A DNA stretch of 64,000 bases, taken from Solirubrum koreensis. Lineage in GTDB: Bacteria > Bacteroidota > Bacteroidia > Cytophagales > Hymenobacteraceae. This document shows, one piece after another, positions 36,006 through 44,855 of this stretch. The stretch spans positions 248,001-312,000 of the forward strand of contig NZ_BAABHA010000002.1 in assembly GCF_039541855.1 (NCBI RefSeq), read 5' to 3'. The notes under the pieces are model-generated. The model was not told the DNA's origin, did not search any database, and saw only the letters and a list, made by a program, of their open reading frames with translations. Within the stretch, counting starts at the first letter, position 1. Every line of letters starts with the position of its first letter. The position numbers and the translations under genes are program-made.

Positions 36006-37562
36006 ATGAAAAATAAACACTTACTTGGCCTTGCTCTCGCTGCTAGCTTAGTGATGAGCACCGCGAGTTGCAGTAAGGACGAGTTTCTGGACGTCAATAA
36101 AGACCCTAACAGAACCACTGCCATTGGCCTACCGGTTCAGTTGACTAACATCATCGTTAGTACTGGTTTTACTGTTGGCAATGACATCGGGCGCGTAAGT
36201 TCTTTGCTGGTTCAGCATATGGCAGGTGCCATTAACCAGCCGGCGACCTACGATGTGTACAATATCCGGGGGGCTTTCGATAACCAATGGAACTTTGAAC
36301 TGTACAATGGAACATTGGTCAACTCGAAACGGCTAATTGATCAAGCGGAACTTGCCAACAGCCCGGCTTATGCTGGTATTGGTAAGTTGTTGTTGGCGTA
36401 CAATTTTGCATTGACCACGGATATGTGGGGCGATATCCCCTACTCCCAAGCTCTGCAGGGCTTAAACAACCTCGCGCCGCGTTTTGACAAGCAGGAAGAT
36501 ATTTACAAGGGTAACTCCTCAAAAAATATCAAAGGCCTGATTGAGTTGGTACGTGAGGGCTTGGCTGACCTTGACAAACCTTCTGCATTGACTCCTAGTG
36601 GGGCTGCCGATCCTGCTTACGCAGGCAACATAGCCAAGTGGAAGCAAATGGGTAACACGCTGTTGCTCAAGCTTGCTACTACCATGAGCAAGAGAGAGCC
36701 CGCTCTGGCTGGCTCCATTATTAACTCGGCGCAGGCAGGAGCCATTACAACGAACGCAGACGATTTTCAGGTACCGTTCGGTACGGCAGTTGGTAACCGC
36801 AACCCTTTGTTTGAGTACAACTTCGTTACTCGTCAAGACGACCAACTGCTTAGCCAGCGTTTGCTCGACAGCATGGCTTTACGCAACGACCCGCGTTTGC
36901 CTGTTTTCTTTAACACTACACAACCCCGGACGGCTACGGTAAATACTACCGGCACCATTACTCCATTTGGTACCTTCACGGGTTTCCAGAATGGCGCTAA
37001 TGCTCCATTACCAGCCCGCATACCAGTTACTACTAATACTGCTCTCACGAACCGTTCACGCTACAACGTGTACATCCGTGGTGCGCAAGGCGAAGCTCCT
37101 GTTCGTATTTTGACCAACTTCCAGCGTCTCTTCATCTTAGCTGAAGCAACGCAGAGGAACCTTCCTGGTTTCACTCCGCCGGCAGGTGCAACTGCTCAGT
37201 CGTTGTATCGTGATGCTATCCGCGCTTCCATGACGAAGGCTGGTATTACTGATGCCGCTGTAACTGCTTACTTTACTGCAAACCCAGCAGTAGCCAACTT
37301 AAGCACTAACTCTGAGCGGGCCTTGAATCAAATCCTGACCCAGAAATGGATTGCATGGGTAGGCAATGGGTACGAAGCTTACAACGACTTCCGTCGCACG
37401 GGTTACCCACGTTTGGCTTTGGTGGACAACCCAGCTGGCGATGATCCAACGGTCATTCCACAACGCTTGCCTTACCCGAACACCGAAATTAACGCAAACA
37501 ACGGTGCAGAAGGTCTGGATCCGAATATCAGAACCAGCGCACGGGTGTGGTGGGCTCAATAA
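36006..37562 (+). CDS. SusD/RagB-like nutrient-binding lipoprotein, SusD-like_2 subgroup (pair 3)
   Basis: A 518-residue outer-membrane lipoprotein. The signal peptide MKNKHLLGLALAASLVMSTA ends in a lipobox with Cys22, followed by SKDEFLDVNKDPN. That stretch, FALTTDMWGDIPYSQAL, and the C-terminal QKWIAWVGNGYEAYNDFRRTGYP place it in the SusD-like_2 group rather than classical SusD. Members often pair with SusC proteins of the pair-3 type. It is probably a lid protein for the upstream transporter. The small lipoprotein gene follows after 38 bases. Confidence 0.94.
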   Translation: MKNKHLLGLALAASLVMSTASCSKDEFLDVNKDPNRTTAIGLPVQLTNIIVSTGFTVGNDIGRVSSLLVQHMAGAINQPATYDVYNIRGAFDNQWNFELYNGTLVNSKRLIDQAELANSPAYAGIGKLLLAYNFALTTDMWGDIPYSQALQGLNNLAPRFDKQEDIYKGNSSKNIKGLIELVREGLADLDKPSALTPSGAADPAYAGNIAKWKQMGNTLLLKLATTMSKREPALAGSIINSAQAGAITTNADDFQVPFGTAVGNRNPLFEYNFVTRQDDQLLSQRLLDSMALRNDPRLPVFFNTTQPRTATVNTTGTITPFGTFTGFQNGANAPLPARIPVTTNTALTNRSRYNVYIRGAQGEAPVRILTNFQRLFILAEATQRNLPGFTPPAGATAQSLYRDAIRASMTKAGITDAAVTAYFTANPAVANLSTNSERALNQILTQKWIAWVGNGYEAYNDFRRTGYPRLALVDNPAGDDPTVIPQRLPYPNTEINANNGAEGLDPNIRTSARVWWAQ

Positions 37563-37600
37563 TTGCGGAGACAGTCCATTCACTTCGAACTTGACTTGAC

Positions 37601-38230
37601 ATGAAAAACCGATTGATCAGACTTTTTAGCCTGGTTTTGCTTGCCACCACTGCTTTTTCTTGCGAAAAAGAGTACGACGACAAAAACCTGGATCCACTGG
37701 CTCCCAGCTTAGCTGAAATCCCAGTTACGGTAACTAATGCCAATTACTTTGAGCGCTTTCCGGTGATTGAAGTTAAAGGCAACTCCACTCCTCCGCCTCC
37801 ACCCGCTACAACTCCTGTTGCGGCGGCTCCTACTGTGGCTGCACCTGGTGCTTTTTCTATCACCTTTTCCATTCCTTCGGACAGAGGAACGATTAAGGAA
37901 ATCACCCGAGTTGCTACTGGAAACAACGGTTTGACTGTGATACAAACGGGTGCGGCAGCAGCTCAGTTGAATTACAATGGTAATGCGGCGGCGCCGGCTA
38001 CTGTTCCTGTTCAAGGAAATGGCACCAACACCATCACGTTTACATCGTCGTTGCTGGATTTTGCTAACTACCGTACACGAGTAGGTACAGGTGCAGGCCT
38101 AGCTCCTTTGTATGCCACCAACCCACGGGCCCCTACGCAAAACTTGTATTACTTTCTGTTGACCCTGAATACTCCAAATGGCGAAGTTCAGGTAATTCCG
38201 ATGGCAGTGCGTGTACGCGTAGTTGCATAG
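37601..38230 (+). CDS. Small lipoprotein of unknown function linked to SusCD pair 3
   Basis: A 209-residue predicted lipoprotein. Signal peptide about 1-20 with lipobox (TTAFSC) and the acidic stretch EKEYDDKNLD after the cysteine, consistent with surface export. Next comes a Pro/Ala-rich linker (about 62-86), then a beta-rich region that looks Ig-like (residues about 87-205). I recognise no named family. Position, strand and the shared terminator downstream show it is the third gene of the pair-3 operon. It may be a surface glycan- or peptide-binding accessory protein, but that is inference from context. Confidence 0.82.
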   Translation: MKNRLIRLFSLVLLATTAFSCEKEYDDKNLDPLAPSLAEIPVTVTNANYFERFPVIEVKGNSTPPPPPATTPVAAAPTVAAPGAFSITFSIPSDRGTIKEITRVATGNNGLTVIQTGAAAAQLNYNGNAAAPATVPVQGNGTNTITFTSSLLDFANYRTRVGTGAGLAPLYATNPRAPTQNLYYFLLTLNTPNGEVQVIPMAVRVRVVA

Positions 38231-38251
38231 TCTACTGTAACCGATTTGCTT

Positions 38252-38288
38252 AGTAAAAAAGCCTGGCTTATAGCCAGGCTTTTTTACT
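38252..38288. terminator. Bidirectional terminator after the SusCD pair 3 operon
   Basis: Arms 38252-38268 and 38272-38288 form a perfect 17-bp stem with a 3-base loop. The stem ends in A6 and T6 runs, so it is a strong terminator in both directions. It lies between the SusCD operon and the convergent short-chain dehydrogenase. Confidence 0.93.
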
Positions 38289-38393
38289 GTAATACAATAT
38301 TGGAAAACTGTCTAGCCTTTTTTAGTGAGATAGGCATTTTAGTCTTTGTGAAGTTCCTGCTTTTTGCAACAGCTGCTCTAAAGCTGTGTACTG

Positions 38394-39122
38394 TTACATA
38401 TCCTGCAAGTGTAGTACAGGACTCTCCCCGTGCGATGGTATTTTTTTTACCCAGTCAACTATTTTTCTGGCTACTTGATTGACCGGTAGTAATTCACCCT
38501 CCTTGTGCAAAGTAATAAATCTACTAACCCCACTGAACTGACTTTGCTTCGCGCCACGAATCTGTGCCTGCATATCTGTATCAATAACACCCGGAGCTAG
38601 GCTGCGTATGCGCACCCTGCTACCGCGCAGGTCCTGCTCTTTCTGAGCTACTTGGCTGAGCATGTCCAGAGACGCTTTAGAAGCGCAGTAGGCGCCCCAG
38701 CCATCTACAGGTCGTTGAGCTGCTCCGCTGCTAATGTTGAGTACCGTGCGCCGGGCAACTGACCCACTATAAGCACTCAGGAAGGTATTCATAAGCATGG
38801 CAGGGGCAATGGTGTTTATGCTAAAGACAAACTCGTAATGCTCGTTTTGCTGCTCCCCGACGTACCCTATTTCGCCGATGACTCCAGCGTTATTGATAAG
38901 CGTGATGGACTCGGCGTCGGTATAGTGAGGAAATATCTTGTAGAGGTTGTGTTGTACGGCCGTCAGGTCAGACAGGTCCAAGGGCTGATGCCGGTAACGC
39001 GCGTGCTCAATGGTAGCATGGCGGGACACGCCCAGCACGGCAGTATGAGGCTGGGATAAGGCTTCTAAGGCCAAGGCTTTACCTAGTCCTTGGCTTGCAC
39101 CGGTGATGATGTAGTAATGCAT
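38394..39122 (-). CDS. Short-chain dehydrogenase/reductase (SDR)
   Basis: NAD(P)H-dependent cytoplasmic oxidoreductase of 242 residues. Cofactor motif TGASQGLG (7-14), NNAG (about 77-80), the catalytic Ser in NISSG, and the YCASK motif with active Tyr and Lys are all present. The start at the extreme N-terminal MHYYIITGAS and the length resemble the sepiapterin reductase/benzil reductase-like group of classical SDRs. The substrate cannot be read from sequence. The gene is isolated, with hslU upstream on the same strand after about 125 bases. Confidence 0.9.
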   Translation of the reverse strand: MHYYIITGASQGLGKALALEALSQPHTAVLGVSRHATIEHARYRHQPLDLSDLTAVQHNLYKIFPHYTDAESITLINNAGVIGEIGYVGEQQNEHYEFVFSINTIAPAMLMNTFLSAYSGSVARRTVLNISSGAAQRPVDGWGAYCASKASLDMLSQVAQKEQDLRGSRVRIRSLAPGVIDTDMQAQIRGAKQSQFSGVSRFITLHKEGELLPVNQVARKIVDWVKKIPSHGESPVLHLQDM

Positions 39123-39247
39123 ACAATTCAGTGTTGAAGTACCAAAAGCAGGAAGTGCCGCCTAAGAGCCCGGCTGCTTTCCGCAACAGATTAGCGGTAG
39201 CACGGCGGGCCGTTAAACGGCACTTCGGGATGGGGTGTTATCCAGCC

Positions 39248-40666
39248 TTACAGAATGTACTGGCTCAGGTCGCGGTTTTTGACCATGCCCTGCAACCGCT
39301 CATCTACCAAGGCTGCCGTAATCTGAATACGGGCATTGGCACCGATTTTATCGGGGACATCGAACAGAATATCATTCAGCAGGCGGCTCATGACGGTATG
39401 GAGCCGGCGCGCCCCAATGTTTTCCATTTCGCTGTTCACATCGAAGGCTATCTGGGCGAGGCGCTCCAGGGCGGCATCGTCGAAAAGCAATTCTACTTCC
39501 TCGGCCTTGAGTAGGGCTTCGTACTGCTTGGTAAGCGCGTTTTTGGGGTCTTTCAGGATGCGGTAAAAATCGTCCTTGGTGAGGCTTTGCAGCTCTACGC
39601 GGATGGGAAAACGGCCCTGTAGCTCGGGAATGAGGTCGGAGGGTTTGCTGACGTGGAAGGCCCCGGCCGCGATGAACAGAATGTGGTCGGTGTGCACGAT
39701 GCCGTACTTGGTGTTCACGGCCGATCCTTCGACGACGGGCAGCAAGTCGCGCTGCACGCCTTCGCGGCTCACGTCGGGGCCGCCCTTCTGGGTGGTGCTG
39801 CTGGCTACTTTATCGATTTCGTCGATGAAAATGATGCCCGCGTTTTCGGCCAGCCGAATGGCTTCGTCCTTTACCTCGTCCATGTCGATGAGCTTGGCGG
39901 CTTCCTCATCGAGCAGGATGCGCCGGGCTTCGGCAATGGTAACCTTGCGCTTGCGGGTTTTCTTGGGCATCATCGAACCCAGCATGTCCTGTAGGCCAGC
40001 TAGCGACGCTTCGTCGATGCCGGTCTGTCCGCCCATCATGCCTAAAGCCGGACTGGCCGACTGCTGTACTTTGATGTCGATAAAACGCTCTTCCAACTCA
40101 CCTTGGCGCAGCTTTTCCCGAAACCTCTCGCGCGTGCGCTCATTCAATTCGGCATCCGAGCTGGGCATTTCCTCGGAGTTGCCCATGTCACCAAAGCCCA
40201 CCGACGACGGCTTTATTACCGAACTACCAATACCCGGTAACGGCGGAATGAGCGCGTCTAGAATGGCATCTTCCACGAGCTGGGCCGCTTGGGTTTTTAC
40301 GGCCTCTTTGCGGCGTTGCTTCACCAGGTTAACGGCCTGCTCGGCCAAGTCGCGCACCATGCTTTCCACGTCGCGGCCTACGTAACCTACTTCGGTGAAC
40401 TTGCTGGCCTCCACTTTGGTGAATGGCGCATCGGCAATAGCCGCGAGGCGACGGGCAATTTCGGTTTTGCCCACGCCGGTAGCGCCAATCATAAGTATGT
40501 TGTTGGGTACGATTTCGCGCTGCATATCGGCGGGGGCGTGCAGGCGGCGCCACCGGTTGCGCAGGGCAATGGCCACGTTGCGCTTGGCATCGTGCTGGCC
40601 GATGATGTATTTGTCGAGTTCGGCCACAATTTGGGCCGGGGTGGGGAAAGTGGCTGAATCTAACAT
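39248..40666 (-). CDS. hslU: ATP-dependent protease ATPase subunit HslU
   Basis: AAA+ unfoldase of the HslUV (ClpYQ) proteasome-like protease, 472 residues. It begins with the family signature PAQIVAELDKYIIGQHDAKR. Walker A is GATGVGKT (61-68), the pore loop is GYVG (94-97), and Walker B is IIFIDEID. The variable I-domain (about 110-250) and the C-terminal YIL that docks into HslV pockets are present. The peptidase gene hslV is not beside it, which is unlike the usual hslVU operon. Confidence 0.96.
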   Translation of the reverse strand: MLDSATFPTPAQIVAELDKYIIGQHDAKRNVAIALRNRWRRLHAPADMQREIVPNNILMIGATGVGKTEIARRLAAIADAPFTKVEASKFTEVGYVGRDVESMVRDLAEQAVNLVKQRRKEAVKTQAAQLVEDAILDALIPPLPGIGSSVIKPSSVGFGDMGNSEEMPSSDAELNERTRERFREKLRQGELEERFIDIKVQQSASPALGMMGGQTGIDEASLAGLQDMLGSMMPKKTRKRKVTIAEARRILLDEEAAKLIDMDEVKDEAIRLAENAGIIFIDEIDKVASSTTQKGGPDVSREGVQRDLLPVVEGSAVNTKYGIVHTDHILFIAAGAFHVSKPSDLIPELQGRFPIRVELQSLTKDDFYRILKDPKNALTKQYEALLKAEEVELLFDDAALERLAQIAFDVNSEMENIGARRLHTVMSRLLNDILFDVPDKIGANARIQITAALVDERLQGMVKNRDLSQYIL

Positions 40667-40801
40667 AGGCGAAGGGCGACGCGCATGACGTCGGCAGTGT
40701 AGATACTAAGCGAATGGCTTGGGGTTGCCTGCACAGCAAAAACCGGAGCGGGCATCCTCTGCGTGTCGTTCTGGCAGAAAGCCGTGGGCGGGGCTAAAAA
40801 C

Positions 40802-40833
40802 GCGAAGCCCCGGCTTATAAGCCGGGGCTTCGC
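40802..40833 (-). terminator. Terminator of porQ
   Basis: A perfect 32-base palindrome (arms 40802-40817 and 40818-40833); in RNA the central TATA forms the loop. The minus strand continues into GTTTTTAG, so it is oriented to stop porQ transcription. It lies between porQ and hslU. Confidence 0.85.
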
Positions 40834-40858
40834 CTGAATGTTAACAGCAAGTCCTACT

Positions 40859-41911
40859 TCACTCTTTCTTACCAAATAGCTCGTCGATGTTACGCGAAAG
40901 GGTGAGGTAGTTAGCCGCGCCTGACGTGTGGTAATAGGCGCGCGTGTACTCGAACTGGTACTGACTCAGCTTCAGCAACACCCCAAACGCCAGCCCGGCA
41001 CCGCCGGAGGTGTTGTCGAGGCGCAGCTCGCGGCGGCGCAGGTGGTTGTAGCTCACGCGTACGTTTAGGCCCTTGCTCAGTAGTAACTCCCCTCCTATCA
41101 CAAAGTGGCGGGCAATTTTGTCGCCGGTGCTTTTCTTCTGGGTTTTTCGTTCGCCGTCGAGGGTTTGCCGGTTGGTTTGGGCCGTATCGAGGTACACGAT
41201 ATCGAACTGCGTGAGGTGGTGCGCCGTGACGGTAAAGCGCAGCGGCATGTGCTCGGGCTTGATGGTAAGTCCCAGCTGCACGTCGAGCGGGAGTGGCTCC
41301 CGTTCGGCGCCCTCGAAAGGCTTGATTTGGTAACCGAGGTTTTTAACGGCCAAGCCCACCGAGAAATCCTGCTTGGGGTGCTTAAACACGCCGCCGATGT
41401 CGGTAAGCAACGCCATGGAATGGTTACCGGCAATACCGGCCACCGCGAAACGGGCAGTGCCGGCCAGCGTAATGGGGCCCATGGTGTGGGCATTGGCCAC
41501 GCTGAGGTGGTAATCGTTCACCGAAAATTCGCCCATGGGGTTGCCGGCGGGGTCGTACATGGTAAAGTCGCCGTAGCTGAGGTACGACAGCCCGAAGCCC
41601 CAGCGCCCGAGCTTGTCGGTATTGCGGGCGTACACGGCGGTGCTTTGCCGGATGTCGGCCAGGTAGTCGCCGTAGCTCAGGGCGAGGCGGCCGTCGGTGT
41701 CGGCATTCAGCAAGGCCGGGTTGCCGTACAGCATGCCGGGGTCGTTGGTAGGGCCCGAAACGGCTACGCCGCCGAGGCCCGCCAGCCGGGCCGTAGGCGG
41801 CAATGCCAACGAATTAAACACCGACTGCCCGCCAATTTGCGCTTGCGCCGACACGGCAAGTGCGCATACGGGCAAAAACAAGACAAGAAAGCGGCGTAAG
41901 GGTCGAATCAT
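40859..41911 (-). CDS. porQ: Type IX secretion system protein PorQ
   Basis: Outer-membrane beta-barrel protein of about 350 residues in the PorQ family, part of the T9SS attachment complex, in which PorQ anchors PorZ at the cell surface. Signal peptide about 1-25 (MIRPLRRFLVLFLPVCALAVSA). The family hallmark IGGQSVFNSLALPPTARLAG comes right after the signal peptide. It is followed by GGVAVSGPTNDPGMLYGNPALL and the terminal strand LSRNIDELFGKK. The start at 41911 removes 11 non-signal residues of the longer frame. The giant cargo at 6512-14446 and the PorE-like protein at 44856 fit a working T9SS. Confidence 0.9.
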   Translation of the reverse strand: MIRPLRRFLVLFLPVCALAVSAQAQIGGQSVFNSLALPPTARLAGLGGVAVSGPTNDPGMLYGNPALLNADTDGRLALSYGDYLADIRQSTAVYARNTDKLGRWGFGLSYLSYGDFTMYDPAGNPMGEFSVNDYHLSVANAHTMGPITLAGTARFAVAGIAGNHSMALLTDIGGVFKHPKQDFSVGLAVKNLGYQIKPFEGAEREPLPLDVQLGLTIKPEHMPLRFTVTAHHLTQFDIVYLDTAQTNRQTLDGERKTQKKSTGDKIARHFVIGGELLLSKGLNVRVSYNHLRRRELRLDNTSGGAGLAFGVLLKLSQYQFEYTRAYYHTSGAANYLTLSRNIDELFGKKE

Positions 41912-42033
41912 CGTAGCTAAGATACAACAGGTTTGCGGGGGCATAACGCCACCGCGCTGGTTTTATGGTGGTGCGGCAGTAGTGAATTTACCGCCACTGG
42001 TTTCCTTGCAGCCCCCTTACCCAGCAGCCAATT

Positions 42034-42085
42034 AGAAACGCCGCGCCCCGCTCGAGAGGCTTTTCGAGCGGGGCGCGGCGTTTCT
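42034..42085 (-). terminator. Terminator after lon
   Basis: Arms 42034-42055 and 42064-42085 form a perfect 22-bp stem with an 8-base loop, located 14 bases beyond the lon stop. The flanks carry only short A/T runs, but stem strength is high. Confidence 0.85.
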
Positions 42086-42098
42086 GGGTATTGCTACA

Positions 42099-44606
42099 CT
42101 ATTGCACTTCTACCTCGTGTACCGACAAAGGCGTCTGACTTTCCTCACGAACGGTCAGTTTCAGCGGCTTGCTCACCTTCTCGTCGAGCAAAGCCACGCG
42201 TAGCACGTCATCTACGCGGTCGACGTAATGGATTTTCAGGCCCTTCACGTATTCGGCGGCTATTTCGTGGAGGTCCTTGCGGTTCTTTTCGCAGAGAACA
42301 ATGTCCACGATGCCGGCGCGCTTGGCGGCCAGGATTTTCTCCTTAATGCCGCCTACCGGCAGCACCTTGCCGCGCAGGGTTATTTCGCCCGTCATGGCGA
42401 GGTGCGAACGAACCTTGCGCTGCGTAAACACCGACGCAATGCTGGTGAAAATAGCAATGCCGGCCGAGGGGCCGTCTTTGGGCACGGCGCCTTCGGGGAA
42501 GTGAATGTGCAGGTCGTACTGATCGAAGAGGCGGTAATCGATGCCTAACTCCTCGGCGCGGCTACGCAGATACGAAAGCGCCGTTATGGCCGATTCCTTC
42601 ATAACGTCGCCTAGTTGGCCCGAAAGGGTGAGTTTGCCCCGGCCCCGGCTCAATAAGCTTTCCACGAACAGAATGTCGCCGCCCACGCTGGTCCAGGCCA
42701 AGCCCGTTACCACGCCGGCCGTTTCGTTGTCCTGGTACAGGTCGCGGTCGAAGATGGGCACGCCCAGAATACGATTCACGTCTGCCGCCTCCAGCTTGCT
42801 CGGGAACGACTCCTCCATGGCCTTGTGCTTGGCAATGTTGCGCACCACGGCGCCCAGCTTGCGCTCCAAGCTACGCACCCCCGACTCGCGGGTGTAGTCA
42901 TCGATTACCCGCGAAATGGCGGCGTTGCTGATGCTCACATCCTTTTGCGTCAGGCCGTGCTCGGTCACCAGCTTGGGCCAGAGGTGCTTTTTGGCAATCT
43001 GGGTTTTCTCTTCCAGCGTGTAGCCCGTCACATCAATAATTTCCATCCGGTCGCGCAGGGCCGGGTGAATGGTATCGAGCGAGTTGGCCGTGGCAATAAA
43101 GAGCACCTTCGAGAGGTCGTACTCCACCTCCAGGTAGTTATCGGTGAAGGTGGAGTTCTGCTCGGGGTCCAGCACTTCCAGCAGGGCCGATTGTGGGTCG
43201 CCGCGAAAATCGGCGCCTACTTTGTCAATTTCGTCGAGAATAATGACGGGGTTTGAGGCGCCGGCTTTCTTGATCTGCGAAATAATGCGGCCCGGCATGG
43301 CACCCACGTAGGTTTTGCGGTGCCCGCGAATTTCGGCCTCGTCGCGCACGCCGCCCAAGGACATGCGCACGTACTTGCGGCCGAGCGACTGGGCTACCGA
43401 ACGTCCCAACGAAGTTTTGCCCACGCCGGGAGGACCGTACAGGCACAGGATGGGCGCCTTTAGGTCGTTCTTTAGCTTGAGCACGGCCAGGTATTCCAGA
43501 ATGCGCTCCTTCACCTTTTCCAAACCGTAATGGTCTTGGTCGAGGATCTTGCGGGTGCGCTTCAGGTTGAAATTGTCCTTGGTGTACTCGCCCCAGGGCA
43601 AATCGAGCAGAAACTCCACGTAATTCAGACTCACCGGGTATTCGGCGGCCATGGGGTTCAGGCGGGAAAGTTTATCGAGCTCCTTGCCGAAATGCTTGGC
43701 CACGGTTTCGGGCCACTTCTTGGTTTTAGCGCGTGCTCGAAACTTGTCTACGTCCTGATCGGGGCCGTCGTGGCCCAGCTCGTCCTGCAACACCTTAAGC
43801 TGCTGGCGCAGGAAATAGTCGCGCTGCTGCTGGTCGATGTCAGTGTGAACCTTGCTCTGGATTTCGTGCTTGATTTCGAGCAGCTGAATTTCCTTGAGCA
43901 GCATCTCCAGCAGCTGCGTGCCGCGCTCGGCGCCGTCGTTGATTTCGAGCAGGCGTTGCTTCTGCCCCACTTCCACGTTCAGGTTCGACGACAGGAAGTG
44001 AATCAGGAAAGCGGGCGACTCGATGTTGTCCAGCGCTACTTGGGCCTCTTGCGGAATCTCGGGGTTGAGCTTCAGCATTTTGGTGGCCGCGTCCTTCAGC
44101 GACGACATAAGAGCCTTGAGCTCCTTGCTCACCCGCGTTGGCAACGACTCGGTCAGGTACGTAACGCGGGCCGAGAGGTAGGGCGTTTCGGAAGTTGGCT
44201 CGTCGAGCTGGAACCGCTGCTGGCCCTGAATGATGATGGTGGTGTTGCCGTCGGGCAGTTCCAGCACTTTCAGAATGCGAGCCAACGTACCTACCTGGTG
44301 CAGGTCGGTTACGGCGGGGTCTTCGGCGGTGCTGTTTTTCTGGGCAATTACCCCCACCAGCTTGTTCCCGCGGTACGCCCGACGGACCAGCCGAATGCTT
44401 TTTTTACGGGTAACGGTGACGGGCAGCACCACGCCCGGAAACAGCACCGTGTTGCGCACGGGCAGAATGGGCAACACGTCGGGCACCTCACTCACCTCGT
44501 TCTGGCCCTGCTCAGGGTCGGTGGAAACCAACGACACCATCTCGTCGGGGCCATCGGTCATGAGCAGAATCGTGTCGGGAAAGCGCGGATCGGATTTTTT
44601 TGTCAT
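42099..44606 (-). CDS. lon: ATP-dependent endopeptidase La (Lon)
   Basis: AAA+ serine protease that degrades misfolded and regulatory proteins in the cytoplasm; 835 residues. The N-terminal LAN substrate domain starts near LPILPVRNTVLFPGV. Walker A is GPPGVGKTS, Walker B is VIILDEIDKV, and the catalytic Ser lies in KDGPSAGIA with the Lys in GGIKEKILAAKRAG. The start at 44606 gives about 40 extra acidic residues before the LAN domain; later ATGs (residues 16 and 23) are possible starts. A divergent promoter region of about 250 bases separates it from the PorE-like gene. Confidence 0.96.
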   Translation of the reverse strand: MTKKSDPRFPDTILLMTDGPDEMVSLVSTDPEQGQNEVSEVPDVLPILPVRNTVLFPGVVLPVTVTRKKSIRLVRRAYRGNKLVGVIAQKNSTAEDPAVTDLHQVGTLARILKVLELPDGNTTIIIQGQQRFQLDEPTSETPYLSARVTYLTESLPTRVSKELKALMSSLKDAATKMLKLNPEIPQEAQVALDNIESPAFLIHFLSSNLNVEVGQKQRLLEINDGAERGTQLLEMLLKEIQLLEIKHEIQSKVHTDIDQQQRDYFLRQQLKVLQDELGHDGPDQDVDKFRARAKTKKWPETVAKHFGKELDKLSRLNPMAAEYPVSLNYVEFLLDLPWGEYTKDNFNLKRTRKILDQDHYGLEKVKERILEYLAVLKLKNDLKAPILCLYGPPGVGKTSLGRSVAQSLGRKYVRMSLGGVRDEAEIRGHRKTYVGAMPGRIISQIKKAGASNPVIILDEIDKVGADFRGDPQSALLEVLDPEQNSTFTDNYLEVEYDLSKVLFIATANSLDTIHPALRDRMEIIDVTGYTLEEKTQIAKKHLWPKLVTEHGLTQKDVSISNAAISRVIDDYTRESGVRSLERKLGAVVRNIAKHKAMEESFPSKLEAADVNRILGVPIFDRDLYQDNETAGVVTGLAWTSVGGDILFVESLLSRGRGKLTLSGQLGDVMKESAITALSYLRSRAEELGIDYRLFDQYDLHIHFPEGAVPKDGPSAGIAIFTSIASVFTQRKVRSHLAMTGEITLRGKVLPVGGIKEKILAAKRAGIVDIVLCEKNRKDLHEIAAEYVKGLKIHYVDRVDDVLRVALLDEKVSKPLKLTVREESQTPLSVHEVEVQ

Positions 44607-44803
44607 AAATAGCAGAGAGCCGCCAAGCCGTGCCAGAGTGGCAGGCCTGAAGCCGGAGCGCGGCAGCTAATTTTCGAAGATACAGCTTTGTCAAGAGCTA
44701 TGCCACGGGTGCTGGCACCGCAATTTTCGGCCATGGCGGCACGTAGCGCCCCAAGTATCTGGCCAGAGCGGCAGTTAAATACCGGCACATGCCCGAAAAG
44801 GTA

Positions 44804-44811
44804 TATTTTTG
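44804..44811 (+). promoter_or_regulatory. Candidate -7 promoter element for the PorE-like gene
   Basis: TATTTTTG matches TAnnTTTG and lies 44 bases before the ATG at 44856. No clear -33 TTG is visible. The rest of the 44607-44855 spacer shows no further feature. Confidence 0.42.
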
Positions 44812-44855
44812 ATACCGCGTTTCGCTTCCGCGGCCCGTTCGCCCTTACCCCGTTT

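Noticed and set aside
43530..44612. 360-codon open frame on the plus strand opposite lon
   Set aside because: Shadow of the lon gene; its composition is rich in His, Gln and Val and matches no family, while the lon frame carries all motifs.
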